Below the pieces are notes generated by a model. That model was not told the origin of the DNA. It saw only the letters and a list, made by a program, of their open reading frames with translations, and ran no database searches. 64,000 bases of DNA from Bacteroidota bacterium. GTDB taxonomy: Bacteria > Bacteroidota > Bacteroidia > Cytophagales > Cyclobacteriaceae. Made by a program: the position numbers and the translations under genes. The stretch covers positions 124,001 through 188,000 of the forward strand of contig JACPVX010000029.1 of NCBI GenBank assembly GCA_016191555.1, read 5' to 3'. Each line of letters begins with the position of its first letter. Position 1 is the first letter of the stretch. Shown piece after piece: positions 24,260 to 34,081 of the stretch.

Positions 24260-25747
24260 ATGACGAAATTTAATGCAATGAAAAATTTTCTGCATGCTTT
24301 GTGGAGCACGTCTAGGTTATCGACATTCTTGGTGCTTTGCATGCACACACCGGCACAAGCGCAGGTAACTTTTGAAAGTAATAACGCGCAATTAGATAGT
24401 GCATTTGCTTGGGCAAAAAAGAAAGCGCTCTCCTTTGCGCACGATGGAACCGATCCTGTTGGTTATTGGTATGAAGCAGCTTTACCTCAACGAGAGGCAT
24501 TTTGCATGCGTGATGTTTCGCACCAAGCCATCGGTGCAGCCATGCTCGGACTGAATGAACACAATCGAAATATGTTTCAAAAGTTTGCCGAAAACATCAA
24601 CGCAGAAAAAGATTATTGCTCCTATTGGGAAATCAACCGGCACAACCAGCCCGCTCCGGTAGATTACGAAAACGACAAAGACTTTTGGTATAACCTGCCC
24701 GCTAATTTTGATGTAGTGTACAATGCCTGGCGCTTGTATCGGTGGACGGGAGATAAAAATTATCTGCAACATCCGGCCTTCCAAAAGTTTTATGCACTCA
24801 GCATGTATAACTATGTCGACCATTGGCAATTGAACTACGACAAGGTTACAGTGCGCAATCGCAAACTGCACAGCAGCAACGCTCAACGATTTGGTGTGAA
24901 TCGCGGCATTCCTACTTACAATGAAGGAGGACGCGGTGAAACGAAGTTTGGAATTGATTTAACAGCCGCGCTCATCGCGGCTTATGGCGCGTACGCAGAA
25001 ATTTTAAAATTGAATGGCGAGCCCGACAAGGCAACGATTTATGCAAACAAAGCAAAACGCGAGCAGCAATTTCTAAATGACTTTTGGTGGGACAAGCAGA
25101 AGCAAGAATACCGATCGGTGCAGTATGCCGATCAGTCGTTTGACTATTTTATGGTGGGCAATGATCAGGCCTTTTTGCATTACCTGCTTTACTTTGATGT
25201 GATAGACGACCAAGCGCAAGTATCGAAGCTGATGGAGCAGTATCGCAAAAATTATCCGAAGTTGATTGTTGAATTAAAATCATATCTACCCATTCTCTTT
25301 TATGAAAACGGATATACGCAGTTAGCAACGCAAATGATTATCGACCTATGCTCTCCTGAAAATACAAGACGCGATTATCCGGAAAATTCATTTACCGTGA
25401 TCGAGCATGTTACACGCGGCCTGATGGGAATAGATGCAGATGCTTCTACGAATACAATCAACACGTTGCCAAGATTAGAAACAGGCGACTGGGCAGAGTT
25501 GAAAATGCTGCCTGTATTTTCAAATACTATTTCTGTAAAACATATGGGAACACACACCACTCTATTCACCAATCAAAGCGGGGCAGCCCTTACATGGCGC
25601 GCGTGTATTCCCGGCAATCACAAATACCTATATGTAAATGGAGTCAAACAAAAAAGCGAACAAGGTATTGATCATGGAAAGTCATACGCTTCGATAGCTA
25701 TTACAGTAAAGCCGGGAGAGGCGATGCGGGTTTCAATTAACAGATAA
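24260..25747 (+). CDS. Exported (alpha/alpha)6-barrel glycoside-hydrolase-like protein
   Basis: 495 residues from ATG 24260; ATG 24278 (489 residues) is equally possible. Longer upstream frames overlap the zinc-ribbon gene and lack a signal. The signal peptide ends at PAQAQ. The body has helix-rich six-hairpin glycosidase features: GYWYEAALPQREAFCMRDVS near 65-84, WYNLPANFDVVYNAWRLYRW, ETKFGIDLTAALIAAYG, and a C-terminal beta-sandwich with GDWAELKMLP and VKPGEAMRVSI. This resembles glycosidase families acting on alpha-linked or rhamnosyl sugars, but I cannot name the family or substrate. Likely periplasmic or secreted. Confidence 0.65.
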   Translation: MTKFNAMKNFLHALWSTSRLSTFLVLCMHTPAQAQVTFESNNAQLDSAFAWAKKKALSFAHDGTDPVGYWYEAALPQREAFCMRDVSHQAIGAAMLGLNEHNRNMFQKFAENINAEKDYCSYWEINRHNQPAPVDYENDKDFWYNLPANFDVVYNAWRLYRWTGDKNYLQHPAFQKFYALSMYNYVDHWQLNYDKVTVRNRKLHSSNAQRFGVNRGIPTYNEGGRGETKFGIDLTAALIAAYGAYAEILKLNGEPDKATIYANKAKREQQFLNDFWWDKQKQEYRSVQYADQSFDYFMVGNDQAFLHYLLYFDVIDDQAQVSKLMEQYRKNYPKLIVELKSYLPILFYENGYTQLATQMIIDLCSPENTRRDYPENSFTVIEHVTRGLMGIDADASTNTINTLPRLETGDWAELKMLPVFSNTISVKHMGTHTTLFTNQSGAALTWRACIPGNHKYLYVNGVKQKSEQGIDHGKSYASIAITVKPGEAMRVSINR

Positions 25748-25766
25748 GTGGACTTGAAACGAAATC

Positions 25767-26240
25767 CTATTTCTGATACTCAATCTTTGTGATACGCCAC
25801 ACAAAATTCCTCGCAGGCGTTTTCACGATTACTTCGTCACCTACTTCTTTTTTTAATAGTGCTTGCGCCATGGGCGAGTCCATCGAGATATAATCCTTCG
25901 CTCCGATCAACTCTTCACCGCCCACAATGCGAAAGCGGTTCTTCATTCCCTTGTCGTTTTCAATTTCTACCCACGCGCCAAACATCACCTTGCCCTCTTG
26001 AAAAGGCGAGTAGCTTACTACTTTCAGATCATCTATCAATTTGCGCAAGTACAAAACGCGCTTGTCAATTTCGCGCAAGCGCTTTTTGTTGTAATGGTAG
26101 TCCGCGTTTTCCGAGCGATCGCCCAGGCTGGCAGCCCAGTTCACTTTTTGGGTGGTATCAGGACGCTCCACACGCCAAAGATGGTCGAGCTCTGCTTTCA
26201 ACTTCTCTAAACCTTCGGGTGTTATCAGCAGTGTTTTCAT
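25767..26240 (-). CDS. greB: Transcription elongation factor GreB
   Basis: 157 residues, the usual length. The N-terminal coiled coil carries the conserved loop SLGDRSENADYHY near 39-51, whose acidic residues enter the RNA polymerase secondary channel and stimulate transcript cleavage in backtracked complexes. The C-terminal FKBP-like domain follows (GAWVEIENDKG, ISMDSPMAQALL, GDEVIVKTP). The N-terminal TPEGLEKLKAELDHLWRVER and YLRKLIDDLKVV pattern favours GreB over GreA. Converges with the glycosidase-like gene, whose stop is 19 nt away. Confidence 0.85.
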   Translation of the reverse strand: MKTLLITPEGLEKLKAELDHLWRVERPDTTQKVNWAASLGDRSENADYHYNKKRLREIDKRVLYLRKLIDDLKVVSYSPFQEGKVMFGAWVEIENDKGMKNRFRIVGGEELIGAKDYISMDSPMAQALLKKEVGDEVIVKTPARNFVWRITKIEYQK

Positions 26241-26388
26241 TTTTTACTTTGCAAAACGGTCATATCAAGCATCACAATCAGAAATGGCGACCGCCAATTT
26301 AGTCAAGAAAAGTGGAAACATCAGATTTACTCGAGCTGTCACGATCGAATTACAACGAAGAAATTTTTTCTTCTTGCCAGAACCTAGT

Positions 26389-26396
26389 TACATTTG
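26389..26396 (+). promoter_or_regulatory. -7 promoter element of the Bacteroidota type
   Basis: TACATTTG fits TAnnTTTG exactly and lies about 42 nt before the ATG at 26439. No clear TTTG at the expected -33 position. Confidence 0.45.
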
Positions 26397-26438
26397 TTTA
26401 CTCTCCCAAACATTCTATTTGTAATAAATCATTCTACT

Positions 26439-26687
26439 ATGGATGCCGAAGAACTTAAAGACCACTTAGAGCCGCTCTACGAAGCTGCCATGCAAGAGCA
26501 AAAGGATATTAGAGATTGTATCGATCACCTCACCCGCAGCGCCAAAGATTTTATTGCGCAGCGCTACAGTGAAGAAATTCATAACCTGAGTGCCGAAGGA
26601 TATCGCAAGCTAGAGGATGTCATTTACAGGCATACCGATAAGCTAGCTTTAGAAATTTCGAATATCATTTATAGGTATGAGGAATAA
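26439..26687 (+). CDS. Small helical protein, paralogue of the one at 30.1 kb
   Basis: 82 residues beginning MDAEELKDHL; an in-frame extension upstream is rejected because the paralogue at 30101 starts at the same residue. The protein is acidic, Cys-poor and almost entirely helical, like a small coiled-coil protein. It differs from its paralogue at about 14 of 82 positions, mostly conservative changes. No known family. DNA between the two copies is also highly similar, suggesting recent duplication or gene conversion. Confidence 0.7.
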   Translation: MDAEELKDHLEPLYEAAMQEQKDIRDCIDHLTRSAKDFIAQRYSEEIHNLSAEGYRKLEDVIYRHTDKLALEISNIIYRYEE

Positions 26688-26783
26688 ATGATTTTTTTGT
26701 TTTGATCCCCCCTTCATCCGTTTGGAAGCGAGCAGGATGATTGTCAGTACTACTTAACTACTGGGCGGATTAAATGAAAGATT

Positions 26784-27593
26784 ATGGAATCAGAAGATGA
26801 ACTCAAAGCAGAAAATGAATTGCTCAAACTAAAATTAGAATTAGAGCACGGCATGCAAGGACACCTTTCAGAAGGGTTGAATCCAAACATGGAAAATCAA
26901 TGGCTCAACTACATCTACAATTTTGAGAAGTTACACAAAGAAACTCCACGGGTAAAGGTGTATGACTTTATTGGCCGACCGAACTTTGTCCCGATACAAT
27001 CATTGCCAGAAAACGAAATATCTGATGCCCTCGAGGCGTTGGAAAATGTGATTCAAGCAAAAGGGATTCAACTGGATTGCTTGTGTGACTATAGCCCTGC
27101 AACGATTTATCAATTTATTACCGAAGAATTGTTTGAGCATGAAATGGATGGCATTCGTATGGAAGGAATGGTGACGCATTTCACCTACGAAGAGTTTCAT
27201 CCCAATCACGGGTATGACATCGACAGGCTGGTAACCGATTTTATTACTAGCTTATTTACCAAAAAGTGGGATGACAAGTTTGATGGAATGTCGCTGGCGA
27301 GTCAAATTACATTTAATGGCGCGCAACACGATCAAGCAACTATGAATGGCATCATTCTCACTTTTCAAGAGGCACATCCTTTCGTTTCATTGGATCATTT
27401 GACGGTGGAAGAAATAAAATTTGATGCAGAGAACGGAACCGGAACAGCCAAAGCCACAATAGTCTATACCATACAACAAAACCCTGATCAGGTAGCAGGT
27501 AGTTGTGCTTTTCAAGTGGTGATGGAATATGGTTATTGGTGTCTCACGAGTATTGAAATCCCCGGATTTGGTAAAGCCTCAAATGAAACCTGA
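26784..27593 (+). CDS. Protein of unknown function
   Basis: 269 residues, soluble, no signal peptide. A short N-terminal coiled coil (ELKAENELLKLKLELEHG) leads into a mixed region. Residues about 180-260 look like an NTF2/SnoaL-type small alpha/beta domain (ILTFQEAHPFVSLDH, ATIVYTIQQ, FQVVMEYGYWCLTSIEIPG), inferred from strand pattern only. It lies between the 82-residue paralogue and a convergent gene, 31 nt from the end of the latter. Confidence 0.65.
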   Translation: MESEDELKAENELLKLKLELEHGMQGHLSEGLNPNMENQWLNYIYNFEKLHKETPRVKVYDFIGRPNFVPIQSLPENEISDALEALENVIQAKGIQLDCLCDYSPATIYQFITEELFEHEMDGIRMEGMVTHFTYEEFHPNHGYDIDRLVTDFITSLFTKKWDDKFDGMSLASQITFNGAQHDQATMNGIILTFQEAHPFVSLDHLTVEEIKFDAENGTGTAKATIVYTIQQNPDQVAGSCAFQVVMEYGYWCLTSIEIPGFGKASNET

Positions 27594-27624
27594 TTCAGAA
27601 CCTCCTTTGGGAATGCAACCAGAA

Positions 27625-28353
27625 TTACCTCCTGAACAACCCCTTCACTTTCCACCAAAGACCACGTGGACTATACCAGCGATAAGAAACTACTCCACCT
27701 ACAACTACTATGCTGTTGAACTCACCTGTAACATCATTTTGCAAAGCAATATTCACTTCTTTCGATGCAGACGTAACACTCACTTCTTGCTCAACCGTTA
27801 CTAATCCAATAAAAGAAACGACCAGTGTTTCTACTGCTTTCGGATGATCAATTACCAATTCAAACCTACCATCGGCATCCGTTACAGTTCCCTGCACGGT
27901 GCCTTTGCGTAATACATTTACACCGGGCAAAACTTGACCACTGTCGGCTTCTGTTACTACGCCTCGTAGGATGAGTCGGGTTATCGGGTCGACTGCTGCG
28001 GCATTCTGATTTCTCTTCTCCACCATCTCTTGCGCAACAGGTGCAGACGAAGTTTGAGCCTCGGCAGGGCGCGTAATTAATAAGAGTAAAAACGCAAGAG
28101 CTGCCGCCCAGCGCGAAGGATGGCTTACATGCGGGTCTGGCTGATAAGTGATAAGCTGATTCGATCGAAACCGACCGCACGTAGATGTGGGCCCCGATCG
28201 AAAGTATTGTTTGATTTCATCTTCACTCCAACTGGTGAAGTCAATCACCTCTTTTTGGCACGAGCCGCAGAACCCACCTTTTGAAGTAGGTGTAAATTTT
28301 TCCCATTTTTCATGGCAGGGAGTGGGGATAGTAAGGGTAATCTTTTCTCTCAT
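27625..28353 (-). CDS. Cys-rich N-terminal domain plus carboxypeptidase-like regulatory domain, membrane protein
   Basis: 242 residues from ATG 28353; upstream in-frame starts add a basic tail not seen in relatives. The N-terminus has the Bacteroidota pattern CHEKWEKFTPTSKGGFCGSC, DFTSW and a CGRF near 60, probably a small metal-binding domain. A helix at about 82-99 then spans the membrane. The periplasmic part holds a carboxypeptidase-D-like regulatory beta domain (RGVVTEADSGQVLPGVNVL, GTVQGTVTDADGRFEL, SFIGL). A basic tail ends the protein. The gene at 44281 on the minus strand shares the Cys-rich start. Function unknown. Confidence 0.7.
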   Translation of the reverse strand: MREKITLTIPTPCHEKWEKFTPTSKGGFCGSCQKEVIDFTSWSEDEIKQYFRSGPTSTCGRFRSNQLITYQPDPHVSHPSRWAAALAFLLLLITRPAEAQTSSAPVAQEMVEKRNQNAAAVDPITRLILRGVVTEADSGQVLPGVNVLRKGTVQGTVTDADGRFELVIDHPKAVETLVVSFIGLVTVEQEVSVTSASKEVNIALQNDVTGEFNSIVVVGGVVSYRWYSPRGLWWKVKGLFRR

Positions 28354-28496
28354 AGCGGTTAAGTTTACCATAAGATGCCGGATGGCAACATTTTCCATAA
28401 AAAGAGAGTGCTTTTTTAAAACCATCCTCCGCAAACTGAATTCTCATCTCAAAAAATTAAAACCCAATTTCTTATATTTAACATACTAAATAGCAC

Positions 28497-30062
28497 ATGA
28501 AAAAATTCATCTCACTCCTTCTCCCCATTTTGCTTGTCAGTAATCTTACCCATGCACAGGCACTCACCAGCAAGCAAATTGATTCACTCGTAAATAAAAC
28601 GATGGAAGTGATGCCGTTGGCTGGCATAGCGGTGGCGGTGGTGAAAGATGGAAAGGTGATCCATGCCAAAGGGTACGGAGTCACGTCCATAAAGACAAAA
28701 GAAAAAGTAGATGAGAACACGCTCTTTGCCATCGCGTCTAACAGTAAATCATTTACCACGGCAGCTCTCGCCATTTTAGTTGATGAGGGCAAACTCTCGT
28801 GGCAGGATAAAGTAGTCGACTACATACCTGAGTTTAAAATGTACGATCCCTACGTCACCGCCAACTTTAATATCCAGGATCTGCTAACACACCGCAGTGG
28901 CATGGGCCTTGGCGCGGGAGATCTGATGTTCTTCCCCGATGGCAGCAACTTCACCATCAAGGATATTCTCAAGAGCTTTCAATACCAAAAACCGGTCTCC
29001 GCTTTTCGCACTAAATTCGATTATGACAACCTGCTCTACATGGTAGCGGGCGAAGTAGTGGCACGTGTAAGTGGTATGTGCTGGGCTGATTTTGTAGAAA
29101 AGAAAATCATGAAGCCACTGGGCATGAACCGATCAGCCGGAGGATATCAACTTCTCAAAGACAAAAAAAATGTATCCATGCCACATGCTGCAGAGAAAGG
29201 TGTTTTGCGGCAGTTGCAGCCCTATCAGGATGGTGACGGAACCCTCGGTGCAGCGGGCGGAATTTACTCAAGCGTAAATGATCTAAGCAAGTGGCTGCTC
29301 ATGCATTTGAATGATGCCAAGTATGGCGATGGACTGCAGTCGCAATTGATAACCACACCCAATCACCGCGAAATGTTTAAGCCACACACGATTATCGGGT
29401 TCAACATCAAACCCGATCCGCGCAACAAGCGACACCTCAATGCCTATGGTCTCGGCTGGGGCATTGAAGATCAGCGTGGGAATATTTTGATCAGCCATAC
29501 GGGCGGCTTGCCCGGCATGCTTTCGCGCACAGCTTTCATTCCTGAATTGAACGTGGGTGTAGTGGTACTCACCAACACCGATCCTGGTGGTTATAGTTTT
29601 CAAACCATTTCCGCTTCTATACTCGATGCATATCTGGGCAAACCAAAAACAGATTTGATTACGCGTACATTAAAAAATATTCAGGAAAATGAAAGCATGG
29701 GTGACTCCGTCACTACAGCCGTTTGGAATACGGTGAAGACCGCCAAAGCAGATCATCTCAAATTAGAAAATTTTATCGGCACCTACCGCGACCCTTGGTT
29801 TGGCGAAGTAAAGATTGCACTAAAGGAAGGAAAGTTGTGGTTTACCTCGGCACGCTCTCCAAAGCTCAATGGACAAATGTTTTATTATAAGTCAAATACG
29901 TTTGCCGTAAAGTGGGAGTATAATGAAATGCCATGCGATGCCTTCGCCATTTTTCAAGCAGATGAAGAAGGTCACCCAACAGGTATGCGCATGAAAAGCA
30001 TTTCACCCAACACCGATTTCAGTTTTGACTTTCATGACCTCGATTTGCAAAAAGTGAAATAG
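28497..30062 (+). CDS. Exported serine hydrolase, beta-lactamase/class C fold
   Basis: 521 residues. The signal peptide ends at THAQA near residue 22. The catalytic set is SxxK at 81-84 (SNSK), Tyr-x-Asn at 176-178 (YDN) and HTGG near 333, so the beta-lactamase-related (Pfam Beta-lactamase) serine hydrolase domain is complete. About 100 residues at the C-terminus form a beta-rich domain of the DUF3471 type. Such enzymes include esterases, D-amino-acid peptidases and related hydrolases; real beta-lactamase activity should not be assumed. Located in the periplasm. Confidence 0.8.
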   Translation: MKKFISLLLPILLVSNLTHAQALTSKQIDSLVNKTMEVMPLAGIAVAVVKDGKVIHAKGYGVTSIKTKEKVDENTLFAIASNSKSFTTAALAILVDEGKLSWQDKVVDYIPEFKMYDPYVTANFNIQDLLTHRSGMGLGAGDLMFFPDGSNFTIKDILKSFQYQKPVSAFRTKFDYDNLLYMVAGEVVARVSGMCWADFVEKKIMKPLGMNRSAGGYQLLKDKKNVSMPHAAEKGVLRQLQPYQDGDGTLGAAGGIYSSVNDLSKWLLMHLNDAKYGDGLQSQLITTPNHREMFKPHTIIGFNIKPDPRNKRHLNAYGLGWGIEDQRGNILISHTGGLPGMLSRTAFIPELNVGVVVLTNTDPGGYSFQTISASILDAYLGKPKTDLITRTLKNIQENESMGDSVTTAVWNTVKTAKADHLKLENFIGTYRDPWFGEVKIALKEGKLWFTSARSPKLNGQMFYYKSNTFAVKWEYNEMPCDAFAIFQADEEGHPTGMRMKSISPNTDFSFDFHDLDLQKVK

Positions 30063-30100
30063 TTAATTTAAATTTCGAATCATAATTTAATTCAAGTACC

Positions 30101-30349
30101 ATGGATGCTGAAGAAATACAAGACCACTTAGATCCGCTCTACGAAGCTGCCATGCAAGAGCAGAAGGATATTACAGACTGCATTGAACAAATCACTCGCA
30201 GCGCCAAAGACTTTATTGCGCAGCGCTATTCCAAAGAAATTCATAATCTGAGTGCTGAAGGGTATCGAAAGCTAGATGACGTAATTGACCGGCATGCCGA
30301 TAACCTGGCAACGGAAATATCGAATATCATATATGGATATGAGGAATGA
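30101..30349 (+). CDS. Small helical protein, second paralogue
   Basis: 82 residues, about 83% identical to the protein at 26439. Both keep EAAMQEQKDI and RSAKDFIAQRYS unchanged. It starts 38 nt after the serine hydrolase stop. Function unknown. Confidence 0.7.
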   Translation: MDAEEIQDHLDPLYEAAMQEQKDITDCIEQITRSAKDFIAQRYSKEIHNLSAEGYRKLDDVIDRHADNLATEISNIIYGYEE

Positions 30350-30454
30350 TGTGATAGTTACCTGGATTGGTGATCGATTTTAAGTGATCTGGTATACTAG
30401 CTTACCGGCAAATAGGCATGTATTATTAAAAACGCGTCTCCTGTTACGTCACGT

Positions 30455-31927
30455 TTAACGTTCGATAGTCTCATCTGCATCAAAGTCATTTAAAATCTTT
30501 TGACATTCTCTCACTATTTCGTCAAACCTTTCGGTGGTTATGAAAATTTGGCCGATGATCTCATCCTTTTCTTCGCGAGAAGTGCTCAGGCTTAACAATT
30601 GATTTAAACCCAGTAAGGTCGCAATTGGCGCACGTAATCTATGAGCATTAAAAAACGCATATTGGGTTAGCTGAGCATTCTTTGCCTTCAACTTAGCAGT
30701 TCGCTCATCTACTTTTACTTCAAGAATCTCATTGGCTTGCTTTAAAGCCTCTCCCTGAGCTACGAGCTCATCGGTCATTGCCCTCAACTCTTCGGATTGG
30801 GTGGCAATCTCATCGTTTCGGGTCTTTAAAAGTTTATAATCGCGCCTTTTTACAACAATTGCATAAACCAAAATTCCAACACTTAAAAAAGAAAGCAACA
30901 AAATCAGGAGATACAATTTTTGCTCAACCAACTTTGCTTCAATTTGAAGTTGCAATAATGAATTTTCATAGCCGTAGCGCTCATTCATCTTTACAATTTC
31001 CACTGCTTCTAAAGATTTTTGTGCATCAATGCTCGTTGAAAGCTTGAGTGCTTTTTCGCTGTAAACCAATGCCGAATCAAACCGGTGAATAGCTTTAAAG
31101 TAACCAACTAGCGTACTGTAATACTGAAATGCCAAGCCAGCCTCGTTGCTAATTCGATTTTTATATTTATCGATAAGTGATTTTGCTTTGGCAAATTCTT
31201 TAATTCCTATGAATGCACTCGCCATAGACAAGTCGTTTTCAAAGGTTATTAAAGGTTCATTGGGGTTTGAATCGATTACAGCTAGCGTACGGTTAAAATA
31301 GAACAGTGCCTCTTTATAATTTTTCAGGCTTAGTTGAATTTCTCCGGCTGTTGAGTAAATACTTGCAACACCGTTGAATTGATGTTGCTCATGAAGAGCT
31401 ATCGCCTTGTTAATCTCTCGTACTGCTTTTTCATAGTCACCATTAGCATTATAACTGTCGGCAATATTATTATACGCGATTGCTACATTCCTGAACTGTC
31501 CAGCTTTCTCATACAACTCGAGTGCCTTTTTATAATACTGGATTGCAATTTCCAAATTCCCCTGATCACCATAGATAAATGCCATCATGGTGGCGTAATA
31601 TCCTTTAATCATTACATCAGAGCTGCCATTAACAACCGATTCAATTTCAAGTAAGTTCTGAAAAGCTTTGCTGTGTGCCTTCGCCATAAGAAGCACATTG
31701 CTTTTCTTCATCTTTATATAAAGATATTGAGAGGCAAATGCTGGGGCATCTTTTATTCTTGATAAGGTGCTATCTAAAAAGTGTAATGCCTCGCCATAAT
31801 TATCTTGTGCTTTCTTTTCAACTACCCGCAATAGACTGTCAATGGATCGTTGATCCGGAACCCTATCTTTTGCTTCGGCACATAAAGTAAAAAGCACCAA
31901 AATTAAGGGCGAGAATGCTCTTAGCAC
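30455..31927 (-). CDS. Exported TPR protein with membrane helix and histidine-kinase-like dimerisation helix
   Basis: 490 residues. A signal peptide (first ~19 residues) is followed by about seven TPR units at roughly 25-330 (IQYYKKALELYEKAGQFRNVAIAYNNIA and others, kept as short quotes here). A transmembrane helix lies near 332-354, then a coiled coil near 360-415, and finally a dimerisation-type helix with FFNAHRLRAPIATLLGL, His about 428. In true kinases this His is phosphorylated and an HATPase_c domain follows; here the protein stops about 60 residues later, so no catalytic ATP domain is present. Common in this phylum as a partial signalling protein. May act as scaffold or partner of another kinase. 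Confidence 0.75.
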   Translation of the reverse strand: MLRAFSPLILVLFTLCAEAKDRVPDQRSIDSLLRVVEKKAQDNYGEALHFLDSTLSRIKDAPAFASQYLYIKMKKSNVLLMAKAHSKAFQNLLEIESVVNGSSDVMIKGYYATMMAFIYGDQGNLEIAIQYYKKALELYEKAGQFRNVAIAYNNIADSYNANGDYEKAVREINKAIALHEQHQFNGVASIYSTAGEIQLSLKNYKEALFYFNRTLAVIDSNPNEPLITFENDLSMASAFIGIKEFAKAKSLIDKYKNRISNEAGLAFQYYSTLVGYFKAIHRFDSALVYSEKALKLSTSIDAQKSLEAVEIVKMNERYGYENSLLQLQIEAKLVEQKLYLLILLLSFLSVGILVYAIVVKRRDYKLLKTRNDEIATQSEELRAMTDELVAQGEALKQANEILEVKVDERTAKLKAKNAQLTQYAFFNAHRLRAPIATLLGLNQLLSLSTSREEKDEIIGQIFITTERFDEIVRECQKILNDFDADETIER

Positions 31928-32179
31928 ATGCTTAGGTTTTTAGGTTAAGCTAATGTACAAAATTTTTGTCTGCTCGCAATTATCGATGCGGCAACACCAT
32001 AAGCACTTTTTTATAAGCTAAATGGATGTTAATTGCGAATAATATGAATGGCACTTCGCTAAAAAACCGCTAGAAAAATACCTAGATACAATTTTACATT
32101 GCCCGATTATTTCTATCGGGTATTTCGCCCGAACTTATTTTAAACAACAAAAAGTACGAAAGAACACAATCTCTATCGG

Positions 32180-34081
32180 TCAATGCGAGAGTTGGAACGG
32201 AGCAAACGGAACAGCGCCTAGTACCGGATCAATTACTCCGGCCTGCAGATATTGCGAGCCATGCACCTCCATGTATTCAATGCGTATCTTATGTTTGCCT
32301 TCTGCTAGTATCGTTTGACCTACTTTTTTTATGGCACTGTGGTCGCCATCATGATCAACCACCAATACATCGTTGATATAAAGTTTTGCCCCGTCATCTG
32401 AATTCAAATAAAAAGATTGAACTCCCGATTTCTTTACATCGATATAACCTTCCAGTACCACTCCAAATTCATCATCGCGATGTCCAACTTCTGATAAGCC
32501 TACTTGTTTCACCACACCACTCTTCACTGGTTTAAGTTTAGAGAAATCGGGTAACTTGTTCCAGACTCCTTCATAATAGTTCATGCGAAGTCCATCTTCT
32601 GCCTTCTTCACCTTTGCAGCAGGCTGAGGTGCCATCTTTGTTAACTGCATTTTATTCAATCGGCTGGCGCGTCCATCTTTCGAATAGGCACGTGTTGAAA
32701 GCGTAGTGCTCTTAGTTATTTTAAATGGCTGCGAATAGACTTGACTATTCAGAGTAGGTTCGCTGCCATCGAGGGTATAGCGTATTTTTAATCCTTCGAA
32801 TGCAGGTTCCAACTTCACGCTCGTTTCGCTCTCAAACAATTGCCCGGTGGTGTTAATCATCGGAACCGGTGGTTGAACTACTCTCGCCTGACTTTTATCG
32901 GTTTCCTTTTTTTCCATTTGAAAGGCATCGATCAATTTGCCTTCATAATCAATTGCTTTGAATGCAAGATTGTTTTCGAAGACATTGAATGTGCAATAGT
33001 GATGCACAGCTTGTAATTCTTGGGTGAACCAACTACGCGTAGGCGCGAAATCTTCTAGGTTTCCACCGGCACCGCCTGAGTTGATGTAAACCACTCCATT
33101 CTTCATATTAATTTTGTCTTCCTTAATCGGCCAACTACGTTCGTACAAATGTGTGTGACCGAAGAGGCAAAAATCCAAGCCGTACTGCTCATACAACGGC
33201 ACCAAGTTTCGCGCATGTGTGCCCAAGGTCGAGAGCGCATTTTTAGTATCTCCATGATCATCGCTGTCCGATGAATAAGGTGGATGATGATGAATGGCGA
33301 TCTTCCACGTAGCCTTCGACTTGGCGAGTTCTCTCTCCAGCCAATTGTATTGATCCGATCCTTCGGTAACATCGCGATTGGTGTCGATCATAAAAAATTG
33401 CGCGTTGCCATACGTGAACGTGTAATAATATTCAGGAGCAGGCGCTACCATGTACTGATAATAATAAGGAGCATCTTGTTCGTGATTTCCCAACACGGTA
33501 AACAAGGGCACTCGATTGATCAACGGGCGTGAATTGGGAAAGAAATTATCCAACCAGTCATTCTTGTCTAAACCGGCATCAACAATGTCGCCCGCATGCA
33601 CGACAAAGTTGGGACGATCTTGCCAAACAAGCGCTGAAATTTTTCCCCAAGCCCAAGGCGTGCGGTCGTTGCGTTGTGTATCGCCCACCAATGCGAACAT
33701 GTAGGCACTGTTATCGTTCACAGCTGTTTTAAATGTATAGATAGCAGAGCGAATGGTATCTCCTTTGCTAGTAACTGAGGTAGCTTGCCAGAAATAATTC
33801 GTTTCAGGCTTGAGGTTCGATAGAAACAACTCGTGCATCAATCGGTTTCCTGACAGCGAAACGTGTTGGTCGAGTCTCGCCTTTTTATCATTTAGCTTTG
33901 CTTCGCTGTAATCAACACGAGAAGAAGCCGCTTCGCGTGTCTCCCACAAAATGTAAATGCTGGTTTGAGTCGAAAACTGAAGATACGGAGCCACTAAGAA
34001 TTGATTTTCAGTAACTCGTTGCGCAAGGGTTGAAATCGAAATGAAGCTCAATAAGATGGTGGCGAGTAGTTTTGCAGGCAT
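32180..34081 (-). CDS. Exported purple-acid-phosphatase-like metallophosphoesterase with CHB and PA14 domains
   Basis: 633 residues. Signal peptide ends at STLAQ. An N-terminal fibronectin-like domain (30-115) precedes a calcineurin-like phosphoesterase with all usual metal motifs: VGDTQRND, HAGDIVD, LGNHE, HHPPYSS and FGHTHLYERSW, so hydrolysis of a phosphomonoester is likely. A short domain near 415-465 resembles the chitobiase/hexosaminidase C-terminal beta domain (IRYTLDGSEPT). The C-terminal ~130 residues look like a PA14 carbohydrate-binding domain (FYLNSDDGAKLYINDVLV). The combination suggests action on surface polymers or glycoconjugates (inference). The 252-bp gap before it holds nothing I can support. 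Confidence 0.8.
   Translation of the reverse strand: MPAKLLATILLSFISISTLAQRVTENQFLVAPYLQFSTQTSIYILWETREAASSRVDYSEAKLNDKKARLDQHVSLSGNRLMHELFLSNLKPETNYFWQATSVTSKGDTIRSAIYTFKTAVNDNSAYMFALVGDTQRNDRTPWAWGKISALVWQDRPNFVVHAGDIVDAGLDKNDWLDNFFPNSRPLINRVPLFTVLGNHEQDAPYYYQYMVAPAPEYYYTFTYGNAQFFMIDTNRDVTEGSDQYNWLERELAKSKATWKIAIHHHPPYSSDSDDHGDTKNALSTLGTHARNLVPLYEQYGLDFCLFGHTHLYERSWPIKEDKINMKNGVVYINSGGAGGNLEDFAPTRSWFTQELQAVHHYCTFNVFENNLAFKAIDYEGKLIDAFQMEKKETDKSQARVVQPPVPMINTTGQLFESETSVKLEPAFEGLKIRYTLDGSEPTLNSQVYSQPFKITKSTTLSTRAYSKDGRASRLNKMQLTKMAPQPAAKVKKAEDGLRMNYYEGVWNKLPDFSKLKPVKSGVVKQVGLSEVGHRDDEFGVVLEGYIDVKKSGVQSFYLNSDDGAKLYINDVLVVDHDGDHSAIKKVGQTILAEGKHKIRIEYMEVHGSQYLQAGVIDPVLGAVPFAPFQLSH

Noticed and set aside
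28497..30062. Antibiotic-resistance beta-lactamase
   Set aside because: It has the fold, but the C-terminal extra domain and sequence pattern match general serine hydrolases; resistance cannot be inferred.
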